From: MGBC163016 sp964649145
GTDB taxonomy: Bacteria; Actinomycetota; Coriobacteriia; Coriobacteriales; Eggerthellaceae
Assembly (NCBI GenBank): GCA_964649145.1
Contig: CAZYOQ010000003.1
Span: forward strand, 1-64,000
Length of the DNA stretch: 64,000 nt
Direction of reading: 5' to 3'
Under the pieces are notes generated by a model that saw nothing but the letters and a program-made list of their open reading frames with translations, did no database searches and had not been told where the DNA came from. Each line of letters starts with the position of its first letter. Position 1 is the stretch's first letter. A program made the position numbers and the translations under genes. This document shows positions 8,707 to 17,165 of the stretch, in pieces.

Positions 8707-9575
8707 TGGAACTTCAATGGTCCCTCATTCTGTTCACCACCTTTATAGCGTGGTGTGCTGGAACCTTTTCCACTCAAGCCTATCTGGCATTGCGAAAAAA
8801 AGCTGAAAAGGTTCAGTTTGTATGCTGGATTGCGTCGGCTGTGCTGCTTGTTATCGGGGGCATCGCGGTATTTTTGCACTTGCAGCACTGGGAGCGCATC
8901 TTCAATGGCTTTGGGCACATAACCTCGGGTATTACTCAAGAGCTCATTGCCATTGTGGTACTGGCCGTGGTTGCGATCATCTACCTAGTGATAATGCGCC
9001 GCAATAATGGTAAGGTGCCGGCGTGGCTGGCAGTTGTTGCCATCGTGGTTAGTGTTGCCCTCATCATTGTGATGGGTCACTCTTATATGATGGACTCTCG
9101 TCCGGCTTGGAACAACGTGATGTGGGTGGTGTCGCTGTTAGGCGCCGCGTGTATCATGGGTCCGGCGACTGTGGCTGCCATTTGTGGATTCATGGGCGAG
9201 GATGCTTCCGATTTGAGCCCGGTGGTCTTAATTGGATCCATCGTGAATGCAGTTACTTCGATTATCGCTTCCATCACCATCAATATGGCCAATGTTAGTG
9301 ACGTGGGTTACTACTATGACCTCACTCATCCCATGAAGGATATTATGGCTCATGCGGACAGCCTGAACGCGTTCGCTGGTGACAGTGCTTGGATGATGAT
9401 TCTGGGCGTGATTATCGTGGGCTGCATTGTTCCAATCGTCAGTGCTGTTCTTGGTAAAAAGACAGGTAAATGGAAGATATGGGGAGTTGTGGCTGCTGCA
9501 TGTGGCGTTATCGGCGCAATTTTCCTGCGTGCTGTGTTCTATACGGCCGGCATTTCAGTGTTCCCTATCTTTTAG
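8706..9575 (+). CDS. DmsC-like membrane anchor subunit
   Basis: 289 aa and almost wholly hydrophobic, with about eight membrane segments (for example residues 5-25, 38-58, 75-98, 105-125). It fits the DmsC anchor family by length, order and context; such subunits oxidise menaquinol and hand electrons to the ferredoxin subunit. Start ATG 8706 overlaps the previous stop. It closes a three-gene ABC operon. Confidence 0.88.
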   Translation: MELQWSLILFTTFIAWCAGTFSTQAYLALRKKAEKVQFVCWIASAVLLVIGGIAVFLHLQHWERIFNGFGHITSGITQELIAIVVLAVVAIIYLVIMRRNNGKVPAWLAVVAIVVSVALIIVMGHSYMMDSRPAWNNVMWVVSLLGAACIMGPATVAAICGFMGEDASDLSPVVLIGSIVNAVTSIIASITINMANVSDVGYYYDLTHPMKDIMAHADSLNAFAGDSAWMMILGVIIVGCIVPIVSAVLGKKTGKWKIWGVVAAACGVIGAIFLRAVFYTAGISVFPIF

Positions 9576-9593
9576 TTCCTAAACGAAATATGA

Positions 9594-9621
9594 AGCGGGG
9601 CTCGGTTACCCTAGCCCCGCT
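9594..9621 (+). terminator. Stem-loop after the molybdoenzyme operon
   Basis: Perfect 9-bp arms AGCGGGGCT (9594-9602) and AGCCCCGCT (9613-9621) with a 10-nt loop, 18 bp after the dmsC-like stop. There is no T tract directly after it, so it may act as a processing or pause structure rather than a classic intrinsic terminator. Confidence 0.6.
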
Positions 9622-9641
9622 GACTCTCCCAAAAAACCTTC

Positions 9642-9694
9642 TCAGGGATCGATTTGTTCCCCAACCCCCATGCAGATGACGGATCGATCCCTGA
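9642..9694. repeat. 12-bp perfect inverted repeat between convergent units
   Basis: TCAGGGATCGAT at 9642-9653 is mirrored exactly by ATCGATCCCTGA at 9683-9694, with 29 nt between. It lies between the plus-strand oxidoreductase operon and the minus-strand UvrD-like gene ending at 9749. A bidirectional terminator or a protein-binding site is possible. Confidence 0.6.
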
Positions 9695-9748
9695 AAGGGC
9701 TTTCTGAAAGCGCTAGTGAGAGGCGGTTGGATGGTTGCCTATAGATGT

Positions 9749-11734
9749 TCACTCTACTGTTATAATCTCACCTTCTATGCAGTCGACGAGTAGGCTTCGA
9801 GGAACACGCGCTTGACGTATTCCATCGGCAATGAAGAAGCGATTAACGGACAATCCTAGGCGTTCAGCATCGGTGGCGCGTATCGTATCAAAGGAGAGCA
9901 GTAACGCTTCTGTCTGTCCGAGGGACAAGGCAGGTCGATAGGACATAGCGCAGCGTGTGAGCAGCGCGCGCGCCTTCTTGGGGCTGGTTTTCGTGCGGTC
10001 GAAGATCGCGCGAGGTGGAGCAAAGCCGTTGACTAAGGCGCAAAGAGCAACCCGACTTGCCTCAAGGCCTACTGCACGGTTGGTTGTAACGAGAGCGACT
10101 CCATCGGTGTCAGTAAGAGTTGGGAATTGCAGCTTATTCCAGAGCCTTTCGGCTACGGCGGCTGCGTCGGCATCGTTTGGAAGCTTGCCTAAAAGCCCGG
10201 TGATGACTGTGGGTATATCCGAGTTCGGCTCACCGACCACTGTGTCAGCTACACGCTGAACGAAATCTGTACCGGTCAAGCCTCGCAGTGAGACGAGAGC
10301 TTGTTCTAAGGCGGAAAGCCTTTCGCTTGCTTTTTTGGCGTCTCCCTTATAAGTGAAATTGATAGTGGAAAGTTTGCCGCTGTCAGCATCTTTTAGCATG
10401 TTGGCCAATTGTTTTGCGAGGGAAACATGCCTTTGACAGGAGTCAATGAGCTCTGAGAATAGCGATCGGCATGTAAGGTAATCACCGAAACCGCACCACG
10501 CGCGTAGTGCGGCGGCATCTGAGGGATTAGCAGCCAAGGTGATGAGAGTTGCCATCTGAGCGGCATGGCTAAAATGGTTATAGCGTACATCGCCGCCGAT
10601 ATTTTCTGATTCGCTGCTTGAGCGCACGGGGATATCTGAGGATGTCAAACGTTTGGCGATATTACGCTCCCATGTGCGATTGGGAACAACAATGGCGATA
10701 TCGGAAGGCCGACTACCTTCGACAAGAGCTTTCTCTACCCACTGCCCAACGCGTTCGCATTCGGCTGCAGGTGTGTCGCGGGATTCAATTGAAAGACCCT
10801 CGCTTGGAAGTTTCGAGGTATCGGCAGCAAGTGTGACGGTTTTTGCAACTTCATATGACTTAATATCGGCATCTCTAGATTCGCAACTCTTGTCAGCAAC
10901 GGTCATTTGTTCTCTTAACCGTTCTAAACGCTTAAGAGCTTTGGTAACGCCGGCGGGCAGGGAAGAATTTTTTAGATCTTCAACCATAAGATTCTTGCAG
11001 TTTCTCACTATTTCGTTGATGCCTGCGGGATAGGGATAGGACTCATATACCTCGCTGGTGCTTTCTTCATTGGCTGTTATGGTGATAGTGTCGCGGGCAA
11101 TGAAGTTCACCAAATGTTGCGAAGCACGGCTTAGATACTGGTAGTCGTCTACGAGCACGTGGCGTTGGGCTACAGAGGCTCTAGCCTGTTTGTTTTGAGC
11201 AAGGAAGGTGAGAGCCGTATTACTTATTTCCGGCTCAAGAAAGGCCCGGTAGGCATTCAGAATGCGCTTAAGGTAATCATGGGTTTCTTGCTCCTCTACG
11301 AATATGAGCCAGTGGTCGTCGTGGTCGGCCAGCTCAGTCCAGCCGCGATAGAAGAAATGCATTAGATCGTTGATACGTCCTGGGCGTATGCCTGTCGTCC
11401 TCATGTCTTCCATGACAAAGCTCTCTTCGTAGCGTGCAAGCATGCGCGCGTTACGGCCTGTGAATGTGCGGGCGTCGGGAGTGTCTAGAACTCTTAAAGC
11501 GAATGCGCGGGGCAGCGTTACCTCAACCTCTGCTAAGGCACGATTGACATTTGTAAGCCTGCGTTGTAAGGCTCGTGCTGCTTCGGGAGTTGATGAGAAT
11601 ACAATGATGTCGGATGGATTGACGCCTTGTGTAACTAGTTCAGCCACGCGCTGAATGAGTCGCTTGGTTTTGCCTGTCTTTTCGATACCTCTAATAAGGA
11701 GGATATGTGCGCATGTATATAGCTCTGGAGTCAT
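9749..11734 (-). CDS. UvrD/Rep-like ATPase with atypical Walker B
   Basis: 661 aa. Walker A is GIEKTGKT near residue 15, and the Walker B region reads LVDDYQYLS (near residue 195) where superfamily 1 helicases normally have VDExQ, so the usual catalytic glutamate is aspartate. The C-terminal half keeps the layout of the 2A/2B region but few canonical motifs. DNA unwinding is therefore uncertain. It starts 9 nt after the torD stop without a clear ribosome site, suggesting translational coupling. A shortened paralogue lies at 1403-2836 on the other side of the oxidoreductase. Confidence 0.7.
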   Translation of the reverse strand: MTPELYTCAHILLIRGIEKTGKTKRLIQRVAELVTQGVNPSDIIVFSSTPEAARALQRRLTNVNRALAEVEVTLPRAFALRVLDTPDARTFTGRNARMLARYEESFVMEDMRTTGIRPGRINDLMHFFYRGWTELADHDDHWLIFVEEQETHDYLKRILNAYRAFLEPEISNTALTFLAQNKQARASVAQRHVLVDDYQYLSRASQHLVNFIARDTITITANEESTSEVYESYPYPAGINEIVRNCKNLMVEDLKNSSLPAGVTKALKRLERLREQMTVADKSCESRDADIKSYEVAKTVTLAADTSKLPSEGLSIESRDTPAAECERVGQWVEKALVEGSRPSDIAIVVPNRTWERNIAKRLTSSDIPVRSSSESENIGGDVRYNHFSHAAQMATLITLAANPSDAAALRAWCGFGDYLTCRSLFSELIDSCQRHVSLAKQLANMLKDADSGKLSTINFTYKGDAKKASERLSALEQALVSLRGLTGTDFVQRVADTVVGEPNSDIPTVITGLLGKLPNDADAAAVAERLWNKLQFPTLTDTDGVALVTTNRAVGLEASRVALCALVNGFAPPRAIFDRTKTSPKKARALLTRCAMSYRPALSLGQTEALLLSFDTIRATDAERLGLSVNRFFIADGIRQARVPRSLLVDCIEGEIITVE

Positions 11735-11743
11735 CGTTATAGG

Positions 11744-12460
11744 CTAGTCTTGATTAGGGGTCTCGTCTGCAAGCACGTCTGTGAGAAACTCGATTTCTGT
11801 CTCTAGGAAACCGTCAGTCATGTAGGCCAAGCCGAGATAAAAGTCAGTTTTTGCGAAATGGCGCATATCCGCAGTAAGCATGGGTGTCCACGATGCTATA
11901 TGATCGGTGAGAAAGTTGCGCTGTGTGACAAGGAGGTTGGATGCCGTCTCTTCGCTGCCTTGATGCAGAGCCTCGGCGCAGCGACGGCACAGTACCGCGA
12001 GGAATTCCAATTCTAGGGCAACGTGGTCTTCTCCTTCACGCCAGTGGGCATCTTTATCTAGTCCGTAGGAACGGTAGATGGCGAGCACTTCATCGCGAGC
12101 TTCCTGCATGAGCAGGCGCTTTTCCGAGGTGTAGGCAGATTCAAAAGGAAAGGCGGCGCCATCCAGTTCATTAGTGTTGCCAATGAACACACGTACATAG
12201 TCTACGGCTAGCTCGGTAAGTGTGTTATCCCACACGCGGCTCAGATAGGAGGAAACAAGCCTGTGCCCCTGATCGGTGGCCTTGTTGCCCGTAGCGGCGG
12301 GAAAGCGCATGGCACGCAGACCCTCAAGCAGTTTTTCGTCCACCTCTTTGCGGTACAGGCGGCTTAGTAGTTCGTAGGTAGCAGCGCGTTGATCACAGAG
12401 GTCAGCCAGCTCGTCGAAAAATACCGCCTGATCTTGGTTGGTGATATTGGCATCAGACAT
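11744..12460 (-). CDS. TorD/DmsD-family molybdoenzyme chaperone
   Basis: 238 aa, all-helical in appearance, with family features such as the DYVRVFIG segment near residue 87 and the HVALELEFLAVLCRR segment near residue 150. Such chaperones bind the Tat signal of a DMSO-reductase-family enzyme and help insert the molybdenum cofactor before export. The obvious client is the DmsA-like protein at 4861. AAGGAG lies 6 nt before the ATG. Second gene of the minus-strand unit 13325 to 9749. Confidence 0.9.
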   Translation of the reverse strand: MSDANITNQDQAVFFDELADLCDQRAATYELLSRLYRKEVDEKLLEGLRAMRFPAATGNKATDQGHRLVSSYLSRVWDNTLTELAVDYVRVFIGNTNELDGAAFPFESAYTSEKRLLMQEARDEVLAIYRSYGLDKDAHWREGEDHVALELEFLAVLCRRCAEALHQGSEETASNLLVTQRNFLTDHIASWTPMLTADMRHFAKTDFYLGLAYMTDGFLETEIEFLTDVLADETPNQD

Positions 12461-12500
12461 AAAAGCTCCTTAGATGGGGTTCGGAATTGAAAAGACGGGA

Positions 12501-13325
12501 CTATTGAGAGGAGTCATCGGCTGTCAGCGAGGCCAGAGCCGCCCGCCCGATGTCGGTGATGCGCCATCGGTGATCTTGCCACACTAGCGCATCGCAATCG
12601 TTTAGTTTACTGAGAAAGCGCTGAGCATACATGCGTGGCTTTTGCAATATAGGCTCGTTGTTCAGTAGAAGTCCAAGTTCCTTCTCCGAAGCCCCTTCAG
12701 GTCGGTCGGCATGTTCTAAAACCGTCTTAAAGATGTCACGATACTGTGGCTCATTTCCAATAAGCTCGTTCAGACGATCGGCTGGATGATTTTTTTCTAG
12801 GACAGCGGCGCCATCGGCGGTGGTGTGCCAGTAGATCTTCGGTGGGGTGGAGGATTCCAGATATTCGATGCCATCGATGACGACAGTGGTAGGCTCTAGA
12901 TCGAGAGCCTCGTAATCGGCGCCGTCTTCTGTCTGACGTTCTAGGGCACCGGCGCGATTCAGATGGTGAAGAATGAGGTTGGGCGTGAAGATGCTCTTGA
13001 TGTTTTGTTGGTAGTCGTCAATGAAAGCTATCATGTCTTCGTTGGGCTGAGGGTCAAGACATCGCTCCATGACGTCCAACAGCAGCTTGCGTGAGGGTTG
13101 CATATTGTCAAAGAGGGTGGCAATGCGTATCGCAGCCGGTTGTTGAGCCAGCTGTTCGCTGGATTGAGCTAAAGCCTCCGCTGTGGGGAACTCTTTGGGG
13201 TCGGGTCGCATAATGCCGCTTTCCAAAGGGGCATCGATGTCTTCATCGATATTGAGGTCGGAAAGGGGATTGAAGGAGTTGGATTCCTCTTCTAGGGATA
13301 AATCGAAGAAATCGTCTTGGGTCAT
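12501..13325 (-). CDS. Unknown protein of the molybdoenzyme locus
   Basis: 274 aa, soluble, with an acidic, Ser/Asn-rich N-terminus (residues 1-55). The rest is helical, and the last 90 residues (SEKELGLLLNNEP, LNDCDALVWQDHRWRITDIG) look like a winged-helix fold with a wing near the end. I do not recognise the family. AGGGAG precedes ATG 13325. It begins the minus-strand unit containing torD and the UvrD-like ATPase, so a role in regulating or assembling the enzyme is plausible but unsupported. Confidence 0.6.
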   Translation of the reverse strand: MTQDDFFDLSLEEESNSFNPLSDLNIDEDIDAPLESGIMRPDPKEFPTAEALAQSSEQLAQQPAAIRIATLFDNMQPSRKLLLDVMERCLDPQPNEDMIAFIDDYQQNIKSIFTPNLILHHLNRAGALERQTEDGADYEALDLEPTTVVIDGIEYLESSTPPKIYWHTTADGAAVLEKNHPADRLNELIGNEPQYRDIFKTVLEHADRPEGASEKELGLLLNNEPILQKPRMYAQRFLSKLNDCDALVWQDHRWRITDIGRAALASLTADDSSQ

Positions 13326-13467
13326 AGGTCAGCTCCCTTTTACAATTATTGGTTTGATGGCACACAAAGAAAAGCCCTTGTGTAGGCACCTTGCTCCATA
13401 CAGATAATTGCTGGGATTACCCCAAGCGTTTCCCCCAATATTATGATACGGCCTAAGGGACTTTTGC

Positions 13468-13521
13468 GTCAAGGACGTTTGGGAATGGCGCCTTGACAGC
13501 TCTTTTCACTGAAACTATTAT
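13468..13521 (+). promoter_or_regulatory. Near-consensus sigma-70 promoter with overlapping dyad
   Basis: TTGACA at 13493-13498, a 17-bp spacer and TATTAT at 13516-13521 read toward the napG/napH-like pair. GTCAAGG (13468-13474) and CCTTGAC (13491-13497) form a perfect 7-bp inverted repeat that covers the -35 box, so a repressor site is likely. The predicted leader before ATG 13642 is about 115 nt. Confidence 0.7.
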
Positions 13522-13578
13522 GACAGCGGGGAAGCCGCCCAAAATATTGAGCGGACATCGTTTGCAAAAGAGCGACGA

Positions 13579-13596
13579 GCAGGTTGGGGAACCTGC
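13579..13596 (+). other. Stable leader hairpin upstream of the napG-like gene
   Basis: GCAGGTT (13579-13585), a GGGG loop and AACCTGC (13590-13596) form a perfect 7-bp hairpin. Flanking GCAAAAG and CTTTGT can extend it as an outer helix. It lies in the transcribed leader of the napG/napH-like unit. It might be a regulatory RNA element, but I cannot match it to a known riboswitch. Confidence 0.45.
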
Positions 13597-13641
13597 CGAC
13601 ACTGCTTTGTGTCATAAAAAGCGATGTCTGAGGGGCGGATC

Positions 13642-14271
13642 ATGGAATCCACTGAAAAAAAGCCTGTTATTACACGTCGGAACCTCTGCCTGGGGGTTGG
13701 GGGAACCGCTGTTCTGGCTGCTTTGGGCGGCGTCAAGCTAGTTGGAGCTAAAAAGCTTGTTAGACCGCCAGGCGGCCAAGATGAAAATCGCCTTATCTCT
13801 GCATGCATTCGTTGCGAGAAGTGTTTTGAGGTGTGCCCTCACGGCATTATCTCGCCAGCACACGTCGAAGATGGTCTCGTGAACATGCGTACGCCCATCA
13901 TGAACTTCAATGATGCCTGGTGTGATTGGTGTGCCGCGGACAACGATGGCGTGCCTCTGTGCGTAGAATGCTGCCCCACTGAGGCGCTGGCGCTACCTGA
14001 GGGGGCGAATAAGGAAAATACCATTTTGGGTAAGGCTACCATCATCGAGGACTGGTGCCTTGCCTATCGTTTCATGGGATGTCGATTTTGCTTTGATGCG
14101 TGCCCTTTCGAGGCCATTGAACTCGACGAGAACAACTTTCCCCATATTATTTCGGAGAAATGTAATGGTTGCGGAGCCTGTGAGAGTGTATGTGTGTCCC
14201 AGCGCGATGCCTCTATCTCGGCTGGCTCTACCAGTCGTGCTGTCATCGTCGTTCCCGATACGCAAGCATAG
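13642..14271 (+). CDS. NapG/MauM-like periplasmic ferredoxin
   Basis: 209 aa with a twin-arginine-like N-terminus (TRRNLCLGVGGTAVLAALGG). Four 4Fe-4S motifs follow: CIRCEKCFEVCPHG; WCDWC with LCVECCPTEAL; GCRFCFDACPFEA; CNGCGACESVC. This layout is that of NapG, which with NapH passes electrons from quinol to periplasmic reductases. ATG 13642 was chosen because GAGGGG lies 8 nt upstream; the in-frame ATG at 13624 has no ribosome site. The gene is followed after 9 bp by the napH-like gene. Confidence 0.88.
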   Translation: MESTEKKPVITRRNLCLGVGGTAVLAALGGVKLVGAKKLVRPPGGQDENRLISACIRCEKCFEVCPHGIISPAHVEDGLVNMRTPIMNFNDAWCDWCAADNDGVPLCVECCPTEALALPEGANKENTILGKATIIEDWCLAYRFMGCRFCFDACPFEAIELDENNFPHIISEKCNGCGACESVCVSQRDASISAGSTSRAVIVVPDTQA

Positions 14272-14280
14272 GGGGTAGCT

Positions 14281-15303
14281 ATGAAGACGAAAGCTCTGAG
14301 AATTGCTATTCCGATTGTCGTAGCGGTTGTCATTAGCGTTGGGTTTGTCGTTCACTCGGGTGTAGGCACACTGTCGGCCTTCGGCTGGGAGTCGATATCA
14401 GTTCTGTGTCCGTTGGGCGCCCTCGGCACAATGCTTGCTTCGAAGATACTTGTGCCTCGTGCTGTAATCTCGCTCGTAGTGGCCGTTATCGCCATTGTGA
14501 TTTTGGGCAGTGCTTTTTGCGCTTGGGTGTGTCCCATACCTGTTGTGTCTAAACTACGCAACTTGTTTCACAAGAAACCGCTAGAGGGCGAGAAGGGCAC
14601 AGCAGAAAAAAGTACTTTGACTGAGGCTGCTTCTGAGATCTTGAAACCTCATTCCGAGGATAAGCCTCTTACTGCTGATGAACTTAAGATTATTAAAGGT
14701 GGTTGCAGCGAGGGAGAGGCATGTGCCTTTTGTGTCGAGAAGCGCGGCAAGATTGATTCGCGCCATGTGATCTTGGGGGGTTCGCTTTTAACAGCGGCCA
14801 TTTTTGGATTCCCAGCGTTTTGTCTCGTATGCCCAATAGGACTAGCGTTTGCAGTTATCTTTTTGATTATACTGCTGTTCTCGGGAGGAGACGTTACCTG
14901 GTCGGTTGTGCTCGTGCCGGTTCTACTAGTGGTTGAAGTAGTGTTGTTCAAGAAGTGGTGCTCAAAGATCTGCCCACTCTCGGCCTTCATGAGTCTCATT
15001 GGCAAGGCTAATCGAACCTTTCGTCCTACTATCGATGACGGCGCTTGCTTAGAAACGTCAAAGGGCTTACATTGCGGCGTGTGCTCCGAGGTCTGCGAAC
15101 AAGGTATCAATCCGCGTCATCCTGAACTTGGCAGTAACTGGAGCGAGTGCACGAAGTGTCGTGCTTGTATAGAGGCCTGTCCGGGAAAGGCCATTACCAT
15201 GCCGTTCCTTCCCAAGAAGACCAACAACGTGCAGGCGCCTCCTGTTTTAAGTGATAGCGAAAAGAACGACGAGAATCGTAAGTGCACCGAGACAGTATTG
15301 TAA
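14281..15303 (+). CDS. NapH/MauN-like membrane ferredoxin
   Basis: 340 aa with about six membrane segments and the NapH signature cysteines in or near them: CPLGALGTM (about residue 43), FCAWVCPIPV (about 80), CLVCPIGLAF (about 182) and CSKICPLSAFM (about 232). Two ferredoxin motifs lie in the C-terminal cytoplasmic part (CGVCSEVC, CTKCRACIEACPGKAI). A hydrophilic insert at about residues 95-150 (EGEKGTAEKS...) is longer than usual. It would oxidise menaquinol and reduce the NapG-like partner. No periplasmic nitrate reductase is in view, so the acceptor is probably the molybdoenzyme of this locus or one elsewhere. Confidence 0.87.
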   Translation: MKTKALRIAIPIVVAVVISVGFVVHSGVGTLSAFGWESISVLCPLGALGTMLASKILVPRAVISLVVAVIAIVILGSAFCAWVCPIPVVSKLRNLFHKKPLEGEKGTAEKSTLTEAASEILKPHSEDKPLTADELKIIKGGCSEGEACAFCVEKRGKIDSRHVILGGSLLTAAIFGFPAFCLVCPIGLAFAVIFLIILLFSGGDVTWSVVLVPVLLVVEVVLFKKWCSKICPLSAFMSLIGKANRTFRPTIDDGACLETSKGLHCGVCSEVCEQGINPRHPELGSNWSECTKCRACIEACPGKAITMPFLPKKTNNVQAPPVLSDSEKNDENRKCTETVL

Positions 15304-15371
15304 GCCTGAATCTGAAGCTACTTTCGCCTCTTACACTTCAAATTTATGATGCAGGATACATTATCTAAGCT

Positions 15372-16703
15372 TTATTCAATCGTGTGACCGTAACGTGTGA
15401 TGTCAATGGGTTTGAAGTGGCTTGCGTCACTACGAATATTTCGCTGTGCTGCGTTGCAAAGCGCCGTAATACGAGGGATGAGTGTGCTTGCTACCTCGTC
15501 GACGCCATCTTGCTGTTGCTGCTCGTTGATAACGTCTTCCAAGTTATCCTTTATCGTTTCGGCTAGTTCTTCGGTTCTATCAAGCAAGGTTTCAATATCG
15601 CAATGGTTAGTCTTGGCGAATTTCTCTAGGGACGATCGCCTCAACCATCCAAGACGATTTTCTCCTCCAATGGCCATGGCAAGCCGATAGGTTTTTCCGC
15701 GTTTTAGATAAGGAGCCGCACTTGCGAGATCATATAGAGGAGCCAAGACAAACTCGCTGTCGCGTAGGTGTAGAAGCGAGTAGTTCTTGGCATGGGCATC
15801 CGTTGAGGCTGTTAGATAGTTGAATAGTATTGCGTCCACAAAGCGTTTTCGGCTGTTGTCTTGCGCAGACTCAAGAAGAGCCATAATCTCAAGAGCTGAA
15901 GGCCCTCCATCTGCTGCATATTTGCATTCTGCTACCGTGCCTGTAGCTTGGCAGAAATCTTCCTGATGAATACGACTTACCAGCCCTGACTCGGGGGACG
16001 TGAAACGATCGTATCGCTGTACAACAAGGGCGTCCATGTCGGCGAACGACATGAGTTGAGTTGTAGCAGCGGGAAGTCCGCAGCGTTCAGCCAGATTCAT
16101 CGTGATGCACTCTATTAAGGCTTGGCGTGGCATCCCCCAAGCTCCTGGCTTGATTATGACATTCGAGGCGCTTTTTCCCGTGCATTCATACCAGCGCCCT
16201 TCAAATTCTCTGAAGGCGATTTTTGTTTGCATACCGCCCAGCGACCATCGCTCTTCGCTATGCGCCCAAGATCTAGCTCTGTTTTCATTTTCGGCAGAAA
16301 TAATATTAATTAGGCGCTCGCCTATAGTCTCAGGACTTATTTGTACATACCCTTCTGTTTGGGTGAGCAATGCGTCTAGGTTGTTGGGTGCCACTATTTG
16401 CACAGCCCCTGGAAGCTCTAGTCCGAAATAAGATAGAAGTGGGAACAGCCCAGTGCTAGTACCCGACTCAATTGCCATTCCCTGGCGCACTTGCGAATTG
16501 TCTGGTAGGAGGTTATCGAACCAGGCGTGCACTTCTCTGCCTGAATATTCCTGAGTTGAGAAGGGGAGTATAAGGGAAAGGTCTGGGCCAACGTAAGAGG
16601 GGTCGTATGCAAATGAAAGGGCACCTTCAGGAGAAATACGAAGCTCTCCAGCGTGTGTTCCGGCAATGAAAACCTCTAGATGGCAATGGCGGCTACGAAT
16701 CAT
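15372..16703 (-). CDS. hipA: HipA-family serine/threonine kinase toxin
   Basis: 443 aa. The N-terminal couple_hipA domain (residues 1-100) is followed by the kinase: phosphate-binding loop SLGGMQTK near residue 154, catalytic TDAHAKNYS near residue 305 and metal-binding APLYDLAS shortly after. E. coli HipA phosphorylates GltX and induces persistence; other HipA proteins have other targets, so the substrate here is open. It overlaps hipB by 4 bp (ATGA). All kinase motifs look intact. Confidence 0.9.
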   Translation of the reverse strand: MIRSRHCHLEVFIAGTHAGELRISPEGALSFAYDPSYVGPDLSLILPFSTQEYSGREVHAWFDNLLPDNSQVRQGMAIESGTSTGLFPLLSYFGLELPGAVQIVAPNNLDALLTQTEGYVQISPETIGERLINIISAENENRARSWAHSEERWSLGGMQTKIAFREFEGRWYECTGKSASNVIIKPGAWGMPRQALIECITMNLAERCGLPAATTQLMSFADMDALVVQRYDRFTSPESGLVSRIHQEDFCQATGTVAECKYAADGGPSALEIMALLESAQDNSRKRFVDAILFNYLTASTDAHAKNYSLLHLRDSEFVLAPLYDLASAAPYLKRGKTYRLAMAIGGENRLGWLRRSSLEKFAKTNHCDIETLLDRTEELAETIKDNLEDVINEQQQQDGVDEVASTLIPRITALCNAAQRNIRSDASHFKPIDITRYGHTIE

Positions 16704-16978
16704 CGGGCGCTCCCATACAGGGAGTCAAGATAGGCATCCATATCGAAGTCGTTTAGGCTAGCTCGAGGCGGCACGCCTCGATTAAGAGAGAGATCCCAAT
16801 TCGCGGCGTTAAGCACTCTTTGGATTGTGTTCAGAGAAACACTGCCAGCACCCCCGGCCTCTATACGTGCGATGGTAGGGCGGCTTACCTCGGCTTCCTT
16901 GGCAAGTTGCGCTTGAGTGAGTCCCCGTTCCATGCGACCCATCCGAACGCGTTCTGCTATGTCTTCTGCATATATCAT
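16700..16978 (-). CDS. hipB: HipB-like XRE antitoxin
   Basis: 92 aa with a helix-turn-helix at about residues 14-65 (RGLTQAQLAKEAEVSRPTIARIEAG). In HipBA systems this protein neutralises the kinase and represses the operon. The C-terminal 25 residues probably form the interaction tail. Translationally coupled to hipA, which follows. A palindrome fitting an autoregulatory operator lies 14 bp upstream. Confidence 0.87.
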   Translation of the reverse strand: MIYAEDIAERVRMGRMERGLTQAQLAKEAEVSRPTIARIEAGGAGSVSLNTIQRVLNAANWDLSLNRGVPPRASLNDFDMDAYLDSLYGSAR

Positions 16979-16991
16979 ATATACAATAATA

Positions 16992-17005
16992 TATCAAATT
17001 TGATA
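16992..17005. promoter_or_regulatory. Probable HipB operator
   Basis: A perfect 14-bp palindrome, TATC-AAATTT-GATA, in the AT-rich sequence directly upstream of hipB. E. coli HipB binds TATCC-N8-GGATA sites, so half-site form and place both agree, although the spacing differs. Confidence 0.6.
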
Positions 17006-17103
17006 CTTATACATGAGGGTTATTCCGATACTAGCTAAACTAGAAAAAACGGTGCCATGTATATTGATGGGACTCATTTCCAATGGTGGTGGCCGATTCA
17101 ATT

Positions 17104-17131
17104 TTGCGCACAAATAAAAGACGATTATATT
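17104..17131 (+). promoter_or_regulatory. Candidate promoter of the nitroreductase gene
   Basis: TTGCGC (17104-17109), a 16-bp spacer and TATATT (17126-17131), about 35 bp before the start codon. The -35 is weak. Confidence 0.35.
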
Positions 17132-17165
17132 GGCAATAATTGAAAAACGTTTATAGGAGGCAAGT

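Noticed and set aside
8822..9007. Cys-rich short frame starting MLDCVGCAACY inside the dmsC-like gene
   Set aside because: It mimics a ferredoxin motif by chance; it lies in another frame of a clear membrane protein gene and has no ribosome site.
16976..17165. CRISPR-like or transposon-end repeats near the AT-rich hip promoter
   Set aside because: Only short AT palindromes are present; there are no spaced repeats, transposase or target duplications.
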